From the IMG/VR virus record IMGVR_UViG_3300047170_000049, positions 62,001 through 126,000 of that record: DNA of 64,000 bases; one strand, 5' to 3'. Position 1 is the stretch's first letter, and each line of letters starts with the position of its first letter. Under the pieces are notes generated by a model. It made no database searches. It saw only the letters and a program-made list of their open reading frames with translations, and was not told where the DNA came from. Positions 7,647 through 14,440 of this stretch are shown piece after piece. This DNA comes from a virus. A program made the position numbers and the translations under genes.

Positions 7647-9724
7647 TATTTATCCCAGTTGTGCGTCGCGTTCATCATAACGTGCTTATCGTCAATAAGT
7701 ACGTCTTGTGCAGGTTTAACATCATGCTTCTCGTTTTTAACTGAAGCAGGTGAACGTTCGGCGTTCATTGCAAAGTTGCCTAATTTCTTAAATTTGTTAA
7801 ATTTTACCACATAAGGATGGTTCTTGATTTCATCGGGGGTAGCATCAAGTGCGTGGGTAATCCCATTGTACCAAGCGTAAGCCGCTTTATCATGGTCGTT
7901 ACCAAAGCGGTTTAAAAGCCTATGCCAATGGGCATGGACTAATTGCTCTTCCATTTTCTTATTTCCTAAAACCAACTTGGAAATTTTCTCTTGGTCCATC
8001 TTAGGGTCCATTGAGCCAAGTTCAGGATAGAGCTTTTTAATGTGGGGATTCTTCTGGGCAGTCTCAACAATAGTAATAGGCATAAGGCCGTAAGAGCCTA
8101 TGGCTTTCGTGCCAGTGTTGATGCCGTGTACAACTTCAGCGTGCTTTAAATTTTTACCGTTAGAAGATTCAATATTCTTGATGGCATCTAAATCGCCCTT
8201 GGCAGTGTCAACTACTTGGATACCAGGCTGACTCTTATCTTGGCTACTTAAAGCCGTAGGAGCGCCGAGCATTGACATTGCCGTGATAACGTTCATAGCT
8301 TTTGTCTTCATGTTCTTATCCAACCCTTCTGATAAAAGTGTATCATAAGGCTGGCTTAAAGTCTCTATTTTGCTTATTTCCGTATTTTTCCTAACGTTTT
8401 CAATGGCTTTGAGCTTATCTTTTTTAGTAAGCTCCGCTTTCTTAGTGTCTTCAGTGGCTAAAGCCCAGTCAGGAAGCAAACCAGCTTTCTGGTCAGCGTA
8501 AATTGTTTGCGCGGGGTTAGCTCTATTGTGCGCTGCGTGCTTACCAAAGTTAACCCATGAGTTCTGGCCGCGTGTTTCTGAGGTCAGGGCCTTTTGTGCT
8601 TGAGGTGAATACATCTGCTTATGGCTAAGGTATGCGTTCTCTTCGCCTTTGGGACCAAATCCATAACCTTCTTTAGCGTGGCCAAAATAATCGTGGACTA
8701 TACGGAAGAGGTCGTTAGCGGGTAAGTCTTCGCCATTATGAATAACGCCTGAAGGTTTGAGCATTGGGTGATTGGAGTATAGTGAATCTCCAGAACCAAA
8801 ACCTTGTTCGGTAGGGTAGTACCACATATGATTGTTTTGGCGAACGTCTTGGAGCATATCTTTAGATGATTTATAGGGATTAGCCATGTCTGGTCTAATC
8901 TTACTGATTTTTAAACCAGCATTTTTAATGTGATGAAATTGTTCTGCCGTTTCATTGATTAGTGCATTGTAGGCACGTTTAGTTTCAGGATGGTCAGGGG
9001 TGTGGGGCATGGCTTCGTAGGCCGCTGCAATGTTCTTAGCACGAGGCACGTTGACTTCTGCTTGGGTGTCTGGATGATTTAAAGTCAAACCTTTCGACTT
9101 GGCGTAATTGTTAGCGACGCTTCTAATTTTAATATCGGGTTGAGTTGGGGTAGGTGGCTTGAACGCATCTGCCTTGCGAAGGTTACGGTACTCAATCTCG
9201 CCCTTGGCCATCTTATAGCCATTGGCATTAGGCTGCTTGTCAGACCAAAGGACTTTATCTTCTTTCCAAAGCTCTAATGGCTTAACCTTGACGTTTAATT
9301 TGTGTTGGGGCATTCCCGCTTGGACTTTATCCCAAAGGTCCTTATCCACCGTTATATGAGGCTGGAACGTGGGAAATTTATCTGGGCCATAATGGTCTTG
9401 AAGCTTCTTGTTGGCTTCTTCCATATGTTTGATACCAGGGCCTACGAGCTTAAGGACGTGCCATGTCTTACCTTCTGGGGTATTAAACTTATGGGGCACT
9501 AGCTGGAATTGGTCAGGAGGGGTTGTATTGAGTTGATTTAGGTGGTGTTCCATTTGCTTCACGTCGGGCTCATGGGCTCCTAAGTTTCTTAGGGTGACGT
9601 GGTACTTACCGCCATTTTCTGGATTGATAGCTTGGCCGTTGATATGAACGGGCCACATCAAATAGTGCTCTTTCCACGCTGGGTCTTGCGCTTTTACATT
9701 TGAAACACTAGTCTTCGTGGGCAT
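7646..9724 (-). CDS. 2H phosphoesterase + unknown HDYFGHA domain + lytic transglycosylase
   Basis: 692 aa. N-terminal domain (about 35-155) has the paired H-x-T motifs of 2H phosphoesterases, YHVT (H42) and PHIT (H123), about 80 residues apart. The middle domain (about 270-420) contains HDYFGHA (344-350), ENAYLSHKQMYS and TRGQNSW, rich in possible metal ligands; I do not recognise it. A hydrophobic stretch at about 476-495 precedes a C-terminal soluble lytic transglycosylase-like domain: IESSNGKN (E519), GSYGLMPI, and AYAWYNG. The phage may use it to breach peptidoglycan during entry and to hydrolyse a cyclic or 2'-5' nucleotide in the cell. First gene after late-type motif L3. Confidence 0.8.
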   Translation of the reverse strand: MPTKTSVSNVKAQDPAWKEHYLMWPVHINGQAINPENGGKYHVTLRNLGAHEPDVKQMEHHLNQLNTTPPDQFQLVPHKFNTPEGKTWHVLKLVGPGIKHMEEANKKLQDHYGPDKFPTFQPHITVDKDLWDKVQAGMPQHKLNVKVKPLELWKEDKVLWSDKQPNANGYKMAKGEIEYRNLRKADAFKPPTPTQPDIKIRSVANNYAKSKGLTLNHPDTQAEVNVPRAKNIAAAYEAMPHTPDHPETKRAYNALINETAEQFHHIKNAGLKISKIRPDMANPYKSSKDMLQDVRQNNHMWYYPTEQGFGSGDSLYSNHPMLKPSGVIHNGEDLPANDLFRIVHDYFGHAKEGYGFGPKGEENAYLSHKQMYSPQAQKALTSETRGQNSWVNFGKHAAHNRANPAQTIYADQKAGLLPDWALATEDTKKAELTKKDKLKAIENVRKNTEISKIETLSQPYDTLLSEGLDKNMKTKAMNVITAMSMLGAPTALSSQDKSQPGIQVVDTAKGDLDAIKNIESSNGKNLKHAEVVHGINTGTKAIGSYGLMPITIVETAQKNPHIKKLYPELGSMDPKMDQEKISKLVLGNKKMEEQLVHAHWHRLLNRFGNDHDKAAYAWYNGITHALDATPDEIKNHPYVVKFNKFKKLGNFAMNAERSPASVKNEKHDVKPAQDVLIDDKHVMMNATHNWDK

Positions 9725-9757
9725 TTCTTAATTCCTTAATCTTCTTATGTACTTAAG

Positions 9758-9784
9758 CTATTAAGATTCTTATATAACCTATCG
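9758..9784 (-). promoter_or_regulatory. Late-type promoter motif L3
   Basis: Minus strand: GGTTATATAAGAATCTTAATAG, matching the consensus except for one base in the core (AGAATCTTAAT). It lies 35-60 nt before the ATG at 9724. Confidence 0.6.
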
Positions 9785-9846
9785 GAAGCATTCAGGAATA
9801 CTTAAGGGATTTATTGTGATTATTTCCTAAAGTTTTAACAAAAATT

Positions 9847-9862
9847 GCCGAATAGTAATATG
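9847..9862 (+). promoter_or_regulatory. Promoter-like motif GCCGAATAGTAATAT
   Basis: Second copy of the GCCGAATAGT block, 14-29 nt before the plus-strand gene at 9876, same spacing as the copy at 2882. Recurrence supports a regulatory role. Confidence 0.45.
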
Positions 9863-9875
9863 AAAGGTGGTTGTT

Positions 9876-10082
9876 ATGAAAGCAACGTATGTGGTTAAAT
9901 ATACGAAAATTTTCATGAAAGACGCACAACGCTTAAATGAACAATTATGTCAGGTTCAATTCGAGGATAAAGAGAAGGCCAAGGATTTTAAAGAAGAGCT
10001 AGGCATTGAGGCAGGTAAGACCTACCCCACAGGCTTTGGTTGTTTTTATTATGTAGATGAAGCTGAAATTTTAGTTTTGTGA
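9876..10082 (+). CDS. Unknown small protein
   Basis: 68 aa, starting at ATG 9876 because AAAGGTGG lies 5 nt upstream; a GTG at 9867 lies inside that ribosome site. Charged, with a short aromatic segment GFGCFYYVD near the C-terminus. First of a two-gene plus-strand unit among structural genes. No family recognised. Confidence 0.65.
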   Translation: MKATYVVKYTKIFMKDAQRLNEQLCQVQFEDKEKAKDFKEELGIEAGKTYPTGFGCFYYVDEAEILVL

Positions 10083-10088
10083 GGTCGT

Positions 10089-10697
10089 ATGGCTAAGGTG
10101 GTTAATTTATATAGTTCTTTTGGTTTTTGGACTGAAAACTCTGCGCGATTCCCAAATTTACTTCATAGGTTGGGAATTGAAGTAAACCCAGGACGTTCGT
10201 TAACTTTCAACAAAACATTAGAAGAAATGGAAGCGATTGCAAATGAGCTTGGCTTTACCCCACTTCCAATAGTTCAAGTGGCCTATGGTGATAAAATGCC
10301 ACAAGAAGAGATGGGTAAAATTATTATGGAAGGCAAGTGTGCAGTTGATTTAATCTACTCACACGATTGGGTTAGCCATCTGTTTGCATACTTATTGATG
10401 ACGCCTAAACTTAAACATAACTTACAAGACTTGGTGGTAAATCTACCTCCAGATGGGAAATCTTCCGAATTAACAAAGCAAACCTCTGTTTTTGATGTGC
10501 TTACCGCATTATCAATAACGGAATTATCTACCCAAAAAAATGATGAGGATTTTGCAAAATTTGTTAAATATGCTTTAGAGGCATACGGGGGTGCAAAAGT
10601 TCACATTGAGAATGTGGGTGGATTCGTACACAATTTCAAAGAAGCTAGGGAGAAGGTTTACGAGGTGGAGAATTTTCTAGCGCAGAAAGCCGCTTAG
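10089..10697 (+). CDS. Unknown 202-aa protein
   Basis: Starts 6 nt after the previous gene with GAGGTCGT as ribosome site. Mixed alpha/beta, acidic, soluble, no membrane segment. Its end overlaps the end of the convergent 302-aa gene by 4 nt and no terminator hairpin is present there. No recognisable motif. Confidence 0.7.
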   Translation: MAKVVNLYSSFGFWTENSARFPNLLHRLGIEVNPGRSLTFNKTLEEMEAIANELGFTPLPIVQVAYGDKMPQEEMGKIIMEGKCAVDLIYSHDWVSHLFAYLLMTPKLKHNLQDLVVNLPPDGKSSELTKQTSVFDVLTALSITELSTQKNDEDFAKFVKYALEAYGGAKVHIENVGGFVHNFKEAREKVYEVENFLAQKAA

Positions 10698-11602
10698 AAA
10701 TTAGTCATGTAGACTTTTTTGCCCCACATTGCCTTTAGAACGTCCATGATGCTTTCACGCTTGGCTTCCAATTCTTGTGCGCGTAACGCATAGATTTGAT
10801 TACCAGGACCGCTAACGCCTTGGCTAATACCGTCAATACCAATACTTTGAGAGTTGAAACGATAGAGAGGGCCAAGCATGGATAGAACATCTAATGCAGC
10901 GGTGACGCCGATGATGTCATTAATGATTCCAGGGACCGCATTTTCTTCAAACCCGAATGTAGCGCGTATGTAGAAAAATGAGGGAATCCACTGGAGTCTT
11001 GAGAAGACCGCGAATAATGCAGCGGCAGGTCCTGAAGACGCACCAGCTACGATACCCGTGGAATTGAATGTGGTTTGCAAAGGAACTAAGTGGAGTAGAC
11101 CACGGTCAGCATAGGTTAAATCAACCCACTCTAATGGGAATTGATAAAACACCGTACCATCAGTGTCGATGTTACCAGCTTCATTTGAAATATATTGGCC
11201 GTTGATTGTTTGAGCACTATTAACGGCTCGAATAGATACTTCTTCTAGAGAGTACATATTCTTAAAGCCCATATCTAATTGGTTGTAACCTTGAAGATAC
11301 TTTGTGCGGTCGAAATCTTTACGAATGGTACGTTGAACTTGTGTAATATCAACCTTGCATTCAGTTTCAACGCGTGACGTAGCACGGGCTAGTAAATCTT
11401 TTAAAGTGTCATCGTCGAGAACTTGCTTAGTGTAAGGGTGGACCAAGGGGATGCCGAATAGAAATTGCTTTTTAAATTTGTCAACGGAAAGCATAGGCTC
11501 AACACGAGCATAGCCAGCGGTTCCATTCTCACCGTTAAACTTTGAGACTTTTTGTGGAAATCCACCAAATGTATTTTTCTTTGAATTACTATAATCAGCC
11601 AT
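10694..11602 (-). CDS. Putative head or neck structural protein
   Basis: 302 aa. The N-terminal half has LDDDTLKDLLARATSRVE, resembling the helix-rich start of phage head-completion/adaptor proteins that recognise sheets of a connector; the rest is beta-rich with hydrophobic patches (AALFAVFSRLQWIPSFFYI). It lies downstream of the 49-aa and 135-aa genes and overlaps the former by 8 nt. Assignment as virion protein is likely; exact role is not established. Confidence 0.6.
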   Translation of the reverse strand: MADYSNSKKNTFGGFPQKVSKFNGENGTAGYARVEPMLSVDKFKKQFLFGIPLVHPYTKQVLDDDTLKDLLARATSRVETECKVDITQVQRTIRKDFDRTKYLQGYNQLDMGFKNMYSLEEVSIRAVNSAQTINGQYISNEAGNIDTDGTVFYQFPLEWVDLTYADRGLLHLVPLQTTFNSTGIVAGASSGPAAALFAVFSRLQWIPSFFYIRATFGFEENAVPGIINDIIGVTAALDVLSMLGPLYRFNSQSIGIDGISQGVSGPGNQIYALRAQELEAKRESIMDVLKAMWGKKVYMTNF

Positions 11603-11744
11603 CTTTTTTCTCTATCTCTTTACGAATTCGCTTCTTAGCTTGCATTCGTTCTTGGTGTTTATATTTTTTGTAAGTCTTACCCTTGACTTTCATATCAGCG
11701 CCGTTGTTTTCAATTAACGTGCGGTGACCACCCATAGGCTTCAT
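11595..11744 (-). CDS. Small very basic protein
   Basis: 49 aa. ATG at 11744 is 1 nt past the stop of the 135-aa gene, giving a coupled start; an in-frame upstream extension would lie almost entirely inside that gene and is unlikely. About 40% Lys/Arg, no hydrophobic core. It may bind nucleic acid, but the function is unknown. Confidence 0.55.
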   Translation of the reverse strand: MKPMGGHRTLIENNGADMKVKGKTYKKYKHQERMQAKKRIRKEIEKKDG

Positions 11745-11745
11745 C

Positions 11746-12153
11746 TTAGCACTGGTAAAGTGACTGAGGCTGCATAATGAGTACATTATACCCAACTGCA
11801 ATCTTAGTGTTAGCACCTTCGATAAGGGTAACGTTGATATTAACTCCAGCCATATTTTGGGTATCGGCTTGAGCTAAGTTAAAAGCCCAGATTGATGGGT
11901 CTTGTGAGAAGGGCTGGTACATTGTTTTTGTTACGGTGTTAGCATCGTTAATGGAATTAATTACGGCAGTAGCTGTAGCTCCAGTTGCAGGCATGTAGCG
12001 ATTGCCCCATTTGGAATAATCTTGAACGGTGTTTAAATCGACGAATTGTAAATAGATGGTAGTATTCTCACCAGGGAAGATAGTGAGTTGATTCATATAT
12101 TGAAGGTCGTTAACCGTGGTGCCTGAATCTAAAACGCGAAAGCCTAATCTCAT
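11746..12153 (-). CDS. Putative virion structural protein
   Basis: 135 aa, beta-rich, with Asn/Thr/Gln-rich loops and few charges, like tail or head surface proteins. It is 9 nt after the XhlA-like membrane gene. No family recognised. Confidence 0.6.
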   Translation of the reverse strand: MRLGFRVLDSGTTVNDLQYMNQLTIFPGENTTIYLQFVDLNTVQDYSKWGNRYMPATGATATAVINSINDANTVTKTMYQPFSQDPSIWAFNLAQADTQNMAGVNINVTLIEGANTKIAVGYNVLIMQPQSLYQC

Positions 12154-12162
12154 GTGTGCCTC

Positions 12163-12465
12163 TTAAAGCTTGAAGACCATTTTAATTGCACCAGCAATAA
12201 TACCGCTGAGAATGGTCCATAGAATTTTGTTTTGTAGCTTTGTATCTTTTTGAAGGGCAGATAGTTGTTCTTTTTGGTGTTCTTGATTGTTTTCAAAGAG
12301 TATGACTTTTTCAGCCAACATCTTTTGGGTGCTAATGATTTGCTTTAACAGTTCGTCACGCTCTTCACCCGCTTGTTTGATGTAATCAAGCTCAGTGCGT
12401 AATTTAATTAAATCTGTGCGAACCGATATTTCTTTGTTCAAGTTAGACCTGCCGTTACTGGACAT
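12163..12465 (-). CDS. XhlA-like coiled-coil membrane protein
   Basis: 100 aa from ATG 12465; AAAGGA 9 nt upstream fits this start better than the TTG at 12474. Residues about 10-75 are heptad-rich coiled coil and residues about 78-97 (ILWTILSGIIAGAIKMVF) form one membrane span. This layout matches XhlA/hemolysin-type proteins that assist holins, so a lysis role is plausible but unproven. First gene after late-type motif L4. Confidence 0.65.
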   Translation of the reverse strand: MSSNGRSNLNKEISVRTDLIKLRTELDYIKQAGEERDELLKQIISTQKMLAEKVILFENNQEHQKEQLSALQKDTKLQNKILWTILSGIIAGAIKMVFKL

Positions 12466-12503
12466 TCTTATCAATCCTTTGATTTCATTAGCGAATAGAT
12501 ACT

Positions 12504-12530
12504 ATATTAAGATTTGGAGCTAAGATATTG
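12504..12530 (-). promoter_or_regulatory. Late-type promoter motif L4
   Basis: Minus strand: CTTAGCTCCAAATCTTAATAT. The core is CAAATCTTAAT (one mismatch) and the GTTA block is degenerate (CTTA). It lies 39-65 nt upstream of ATG 12465. Confidence 0.55.
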
Positions 12531-12574
12531 GAATGATTGGGGTTTGGCGGGTCGAAACTAATACGGAGATTTTC

Positions 12575-12943
12575 CTAATTGATTTTAAGAACTTCCCAAT
12601 TAGGCTTGGCATCGGTGGTAAAGTAGACATTAGCCACCCCTGCCTGTTTTAGGAGTTCCATACAATGAATGCAGGGTTTGGCCATGGCAGGCAGGCCAGT
12701 CTTGTATTCTCTATAGACATAGGCGTCGGCACCCCTAATCTCCGCATCTTTCGCGGCGATTATTGCAGCAAGCTCCGCATGAACGGTATTAAACGGTACG
12801 GCACTTTTGGGGTGGGTCTTATTGGCTTTATTGAAGCCCACGGATAAGACCTTGTTTTTCTTAACTATTACACAAGCAAGCTGGTGCCTATAGGTAGACT
12901 TAAGGGCAATCTTCCTGCCTAGGGCAAAGAACTTGAATTTCAC
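12575..12943 (-). CDS. Cytidine/deoxycytidylate deaminase family protein
   Basis: 122 aa. HAELAAI provides the zinc His and catalytic Glu, PCIHC the two zinc Cys, the signature of the CMP/dCMP deaminase family. I choose GTG 12943, which starts just after the stop of the overlapping 54-aa zinc-ribbon gene (TAA-G-GTG); an ATG at 13006 would lie inside that gene and has no ribosome site. Probably feeds dUMP to the phage thymidylate synthase (18199-19053), though the exact substrate cannot be read here. Confidence 0.8.
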   Translation of the reverse strand: MKFKFFALGRKIALKSTYRHQLACVIVKKNKVLSVGFNKANKTHPKSAVPFNTVHAELAAIIAAKDAEIRGADAYVYREYKTGLPAMAKPCIHCMELLKQAGVANVYFTTDAKPNWEVLKIN

Positions 12944-12944
12944 C

Positions 12945-13109
12945 TTAAACTCGCTTTGTTTTAACTTCTTTAGGTTCGGCTTCAATTTCTTCAATAGCAA
13001 GCTCATCGCACCATAATTCATAGTCGCGCTGACACACTTCACATGCGTCCTCAAAGGTGAGAAGCTTTTCCTCACACTTGCATTTTTTAGTCTTGCTATC
13101 GTATTTCAT
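12945..13109 (-). CDS. 54-aa zinc-ribbon-like protein
   Basis: A short frame starting MKYDSKTKKCKC with a ribosome site GGTAAG upstream. Cys residues are arranged C-x-C then C-x2-C (KCKC and CEVC) over about 20 residues, fitting a small zinc site, followed by an acidic tail. Its ATG overlaps the upstream stop (TGATG) and its stop is 1 nt before the deaminase GTG, so it sits exactly in an operon slot. Function unknown. Confidence 0.6.
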   Translation of the reverse strand: MKYDSKTKKCKCEEKLLTFEDACEVCQRDYELWCDELAIEEIEAEPKEVKTKRV

Positions 13110-13348
13110 CAAAGCTTACCAATATGCCCACTCACGTTATCCCAAAAGTTAGCCAACTTGGTGTAGTGCTTCTGGTCTTCCTTGCTGAGGGCAGCATCCG
13201 TAGACTTAGTGCGGCTTACTAGGGCTAGATTCTTAACATTGATTAAAGCCTTGTCGCGTGAGCCAACATTTGCGGCATACGCCTTTGCAAACTCAGTCGC
13301 ATTGACTTTATCGTTCTTAGGCTTTCTGTGCTTTTTTGCGCTTTGCAT
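13109..13348 (-). CDS. Unknown small basic protein
   Basis: 79 aa, helical, Lys/Ala-rich, no membrane segment. It overlaps the membrane-protein gene upstream by 32 nt and the zinc-ribbon gene downstream by one base. No family recognised. Confidence 0.6.
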   Translation of the reverse strand: MQSAKKHRKPKNDKVNATEFAKAYAANVGSRDKALINVKNLALVSRTKSTDAALSKEDQKHYTKLANFWDNVSGHIGKL

Positions 13349-13556
13349 TCTTAACTCCCTTAAGTTTTAAAGATGATTGTGTTTGTAATCGGCCTACAGT
13401 GTAATATGTGTAAAATGAAAAGTAAAGAAAAAGTGCATAGGTCAGGAATGGGTCGCGTTTGACTAGAATCAATCCTTCGTAGGAGGCGGCCAGAATCTTA
13501 CCAAGGTAAAATCCAGCAAATAACGCGGTCAAAGTTAAAAGTAATTTCTTAAACAT
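13317..13556 (-). CDS. Small membrane protein, two spans
   Basis: 79 aa. Hydrophobic segments at about residues 3-23 (a possible uncleaved signal anchor) and 37-56 (FLTYALFLYFSFYTYYTVG), then a strongly basic tail (KGVKNAKRKKAQK) expected to stay in the cytoplasm. Small two-span proteins with a basic tail include phage holins and antiholins; no further evidence for this. Confidence 0.6.
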   Translation of the reverse strand: MFKKLLLTLTALFAGFYLGKILAASYEGLILVKRDPFLTYALFLYFSFYTYYTVGRLQTQSSLKLKGVKNAKRKKAQKA

Positions 13557-13566
13557 GCTTATCTCC

Positions 13567-13851
13567 TTAAATTTTAATAGTTACAAGGCCAAGTGCTGCA
13601 GGCTGGTCATCAACCGCAATGTCAACTTGGATAGAACCCTTGCGCAGTACGGTAGCTTGCAGGCCAAGTTTATCACGCCACTGTTCAGCGTAATCTTGAC
13701 CGCCTCCACTCCAAATTATCATGTCGCATCCAATATCTTGAAAGCCACGGAATAAGTCAATTACCTTATGATTGGGAATGGTACGCCCTTGGTCATCTTG
13801 CTTAATGAGTGTATCGTCAATATCAAAGGCAACTTTTAAGTGCTTATTCAT
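13567..13851 (-). CDS. HAD-family phosphatase
   Basis: 94 aa, a minimal cap-less HAD. Motif I is FDIDDT (D10, D12), motif II IIWSGG (Ser), motif III lysine in RKGS, and VDIAVDD supplies the late acidic pair. This set is typical of phage HAD proteins that act on nucleotide or polynucleotide 3' phosphates. A dead paralogue is at 2911-3177. Confidence 0.8.
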   Translation of the reverse strand: MNKHLKVAFDIDDTLIKQDDQGRTIPNHKVIDLFRGFQDIGCDMIIWSGGGQDYAEQWRDKLGLQATVLRKGSIQVDIAVDDQPAALGLVTIKI

Positions 13852-13852
13852 A

Positions 13853-14431
13853 TTAATAACTCACAGTCCATGCTTTGGTTGTTGCATTGTAATTTGCAAA
13901 ACCAGGGTTATAGGTGGCATGACCATCTTGGGTAGTTCCATCCCAAACCATACTACGGTTACCGCTACTATCAGTGGTCAAAGTAAACTTACATTTGGAG
14001 GTATCGGTATCAAAGTAAGTATTATCGGGCATAAGAATATTAGCTGATTGACTTGCGTCACTCAAGTTGCCAACAAAGTAAGCAAATACCCCACCGCCAA
14101 AAAGTCCAAGTAAGGCTTCTTTGTAGGTAGCCGAGTTAGGCCCACACGGGGTGATTGCAATGGTAGGAGTTAAATTTGCTGCGCTACCGTTTGATACCGT
14201 CCCATTACAAATTACGGAGCTTTGTGTAACTTCAGTTGAGTCAAGAACATTATTGCCATTTGCATCTAATCCAGTGGCAATCAAAGTTCCACCGTAGAGA
14301 CATTGAGACCCAGGATTAATGCCCGTTATGTTGATTAAGCTATTTAAGCCGTTAGACCCGTTAGCACCTGTAAAATTACGGTTCGGTCCACAACCTACTA
14401 CCAATAACAAAGCCAAAAATAATCTTTTCAT
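13853..14431 (-). CDS. Lipoprotein with collagen-like stretch and EF-hand-like loop
   Basis: 192 aa. Signal peptide with lipobox LVVGC (Cys 14), so the mature protein is lipid-anchored. Then GANGSNGLNS repeats and a loop DANGNNVLDSTE whose spacing fits an EF-hand calcium site. Paired Cys may form disulfides. I know similar secreted domains mainly from Bdellovibrio-like bacteria, which makes this a host-type cargo gene, perhaps altering the host surface. Confidence 0.7.
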   Translation of the reverse strand: MKRLFLALLLVVGCGPNRNFTGANGSNGLNSLINITGINPGSQCLYGGTLIATGLDANGNNVLDSTEVTQSSVICNGTVSNGSAANLTPTIAITPCGPNSATYKEALLGLFGGGVFAYFVGNLSDASQSANILMPDNTYFDTDTSKCKFTLTTDSSGNRSMVWDGTTQDGHATYNPGFANYNATTKAWTVSY

Positions 14432-14440
14432 TTTATTCTC

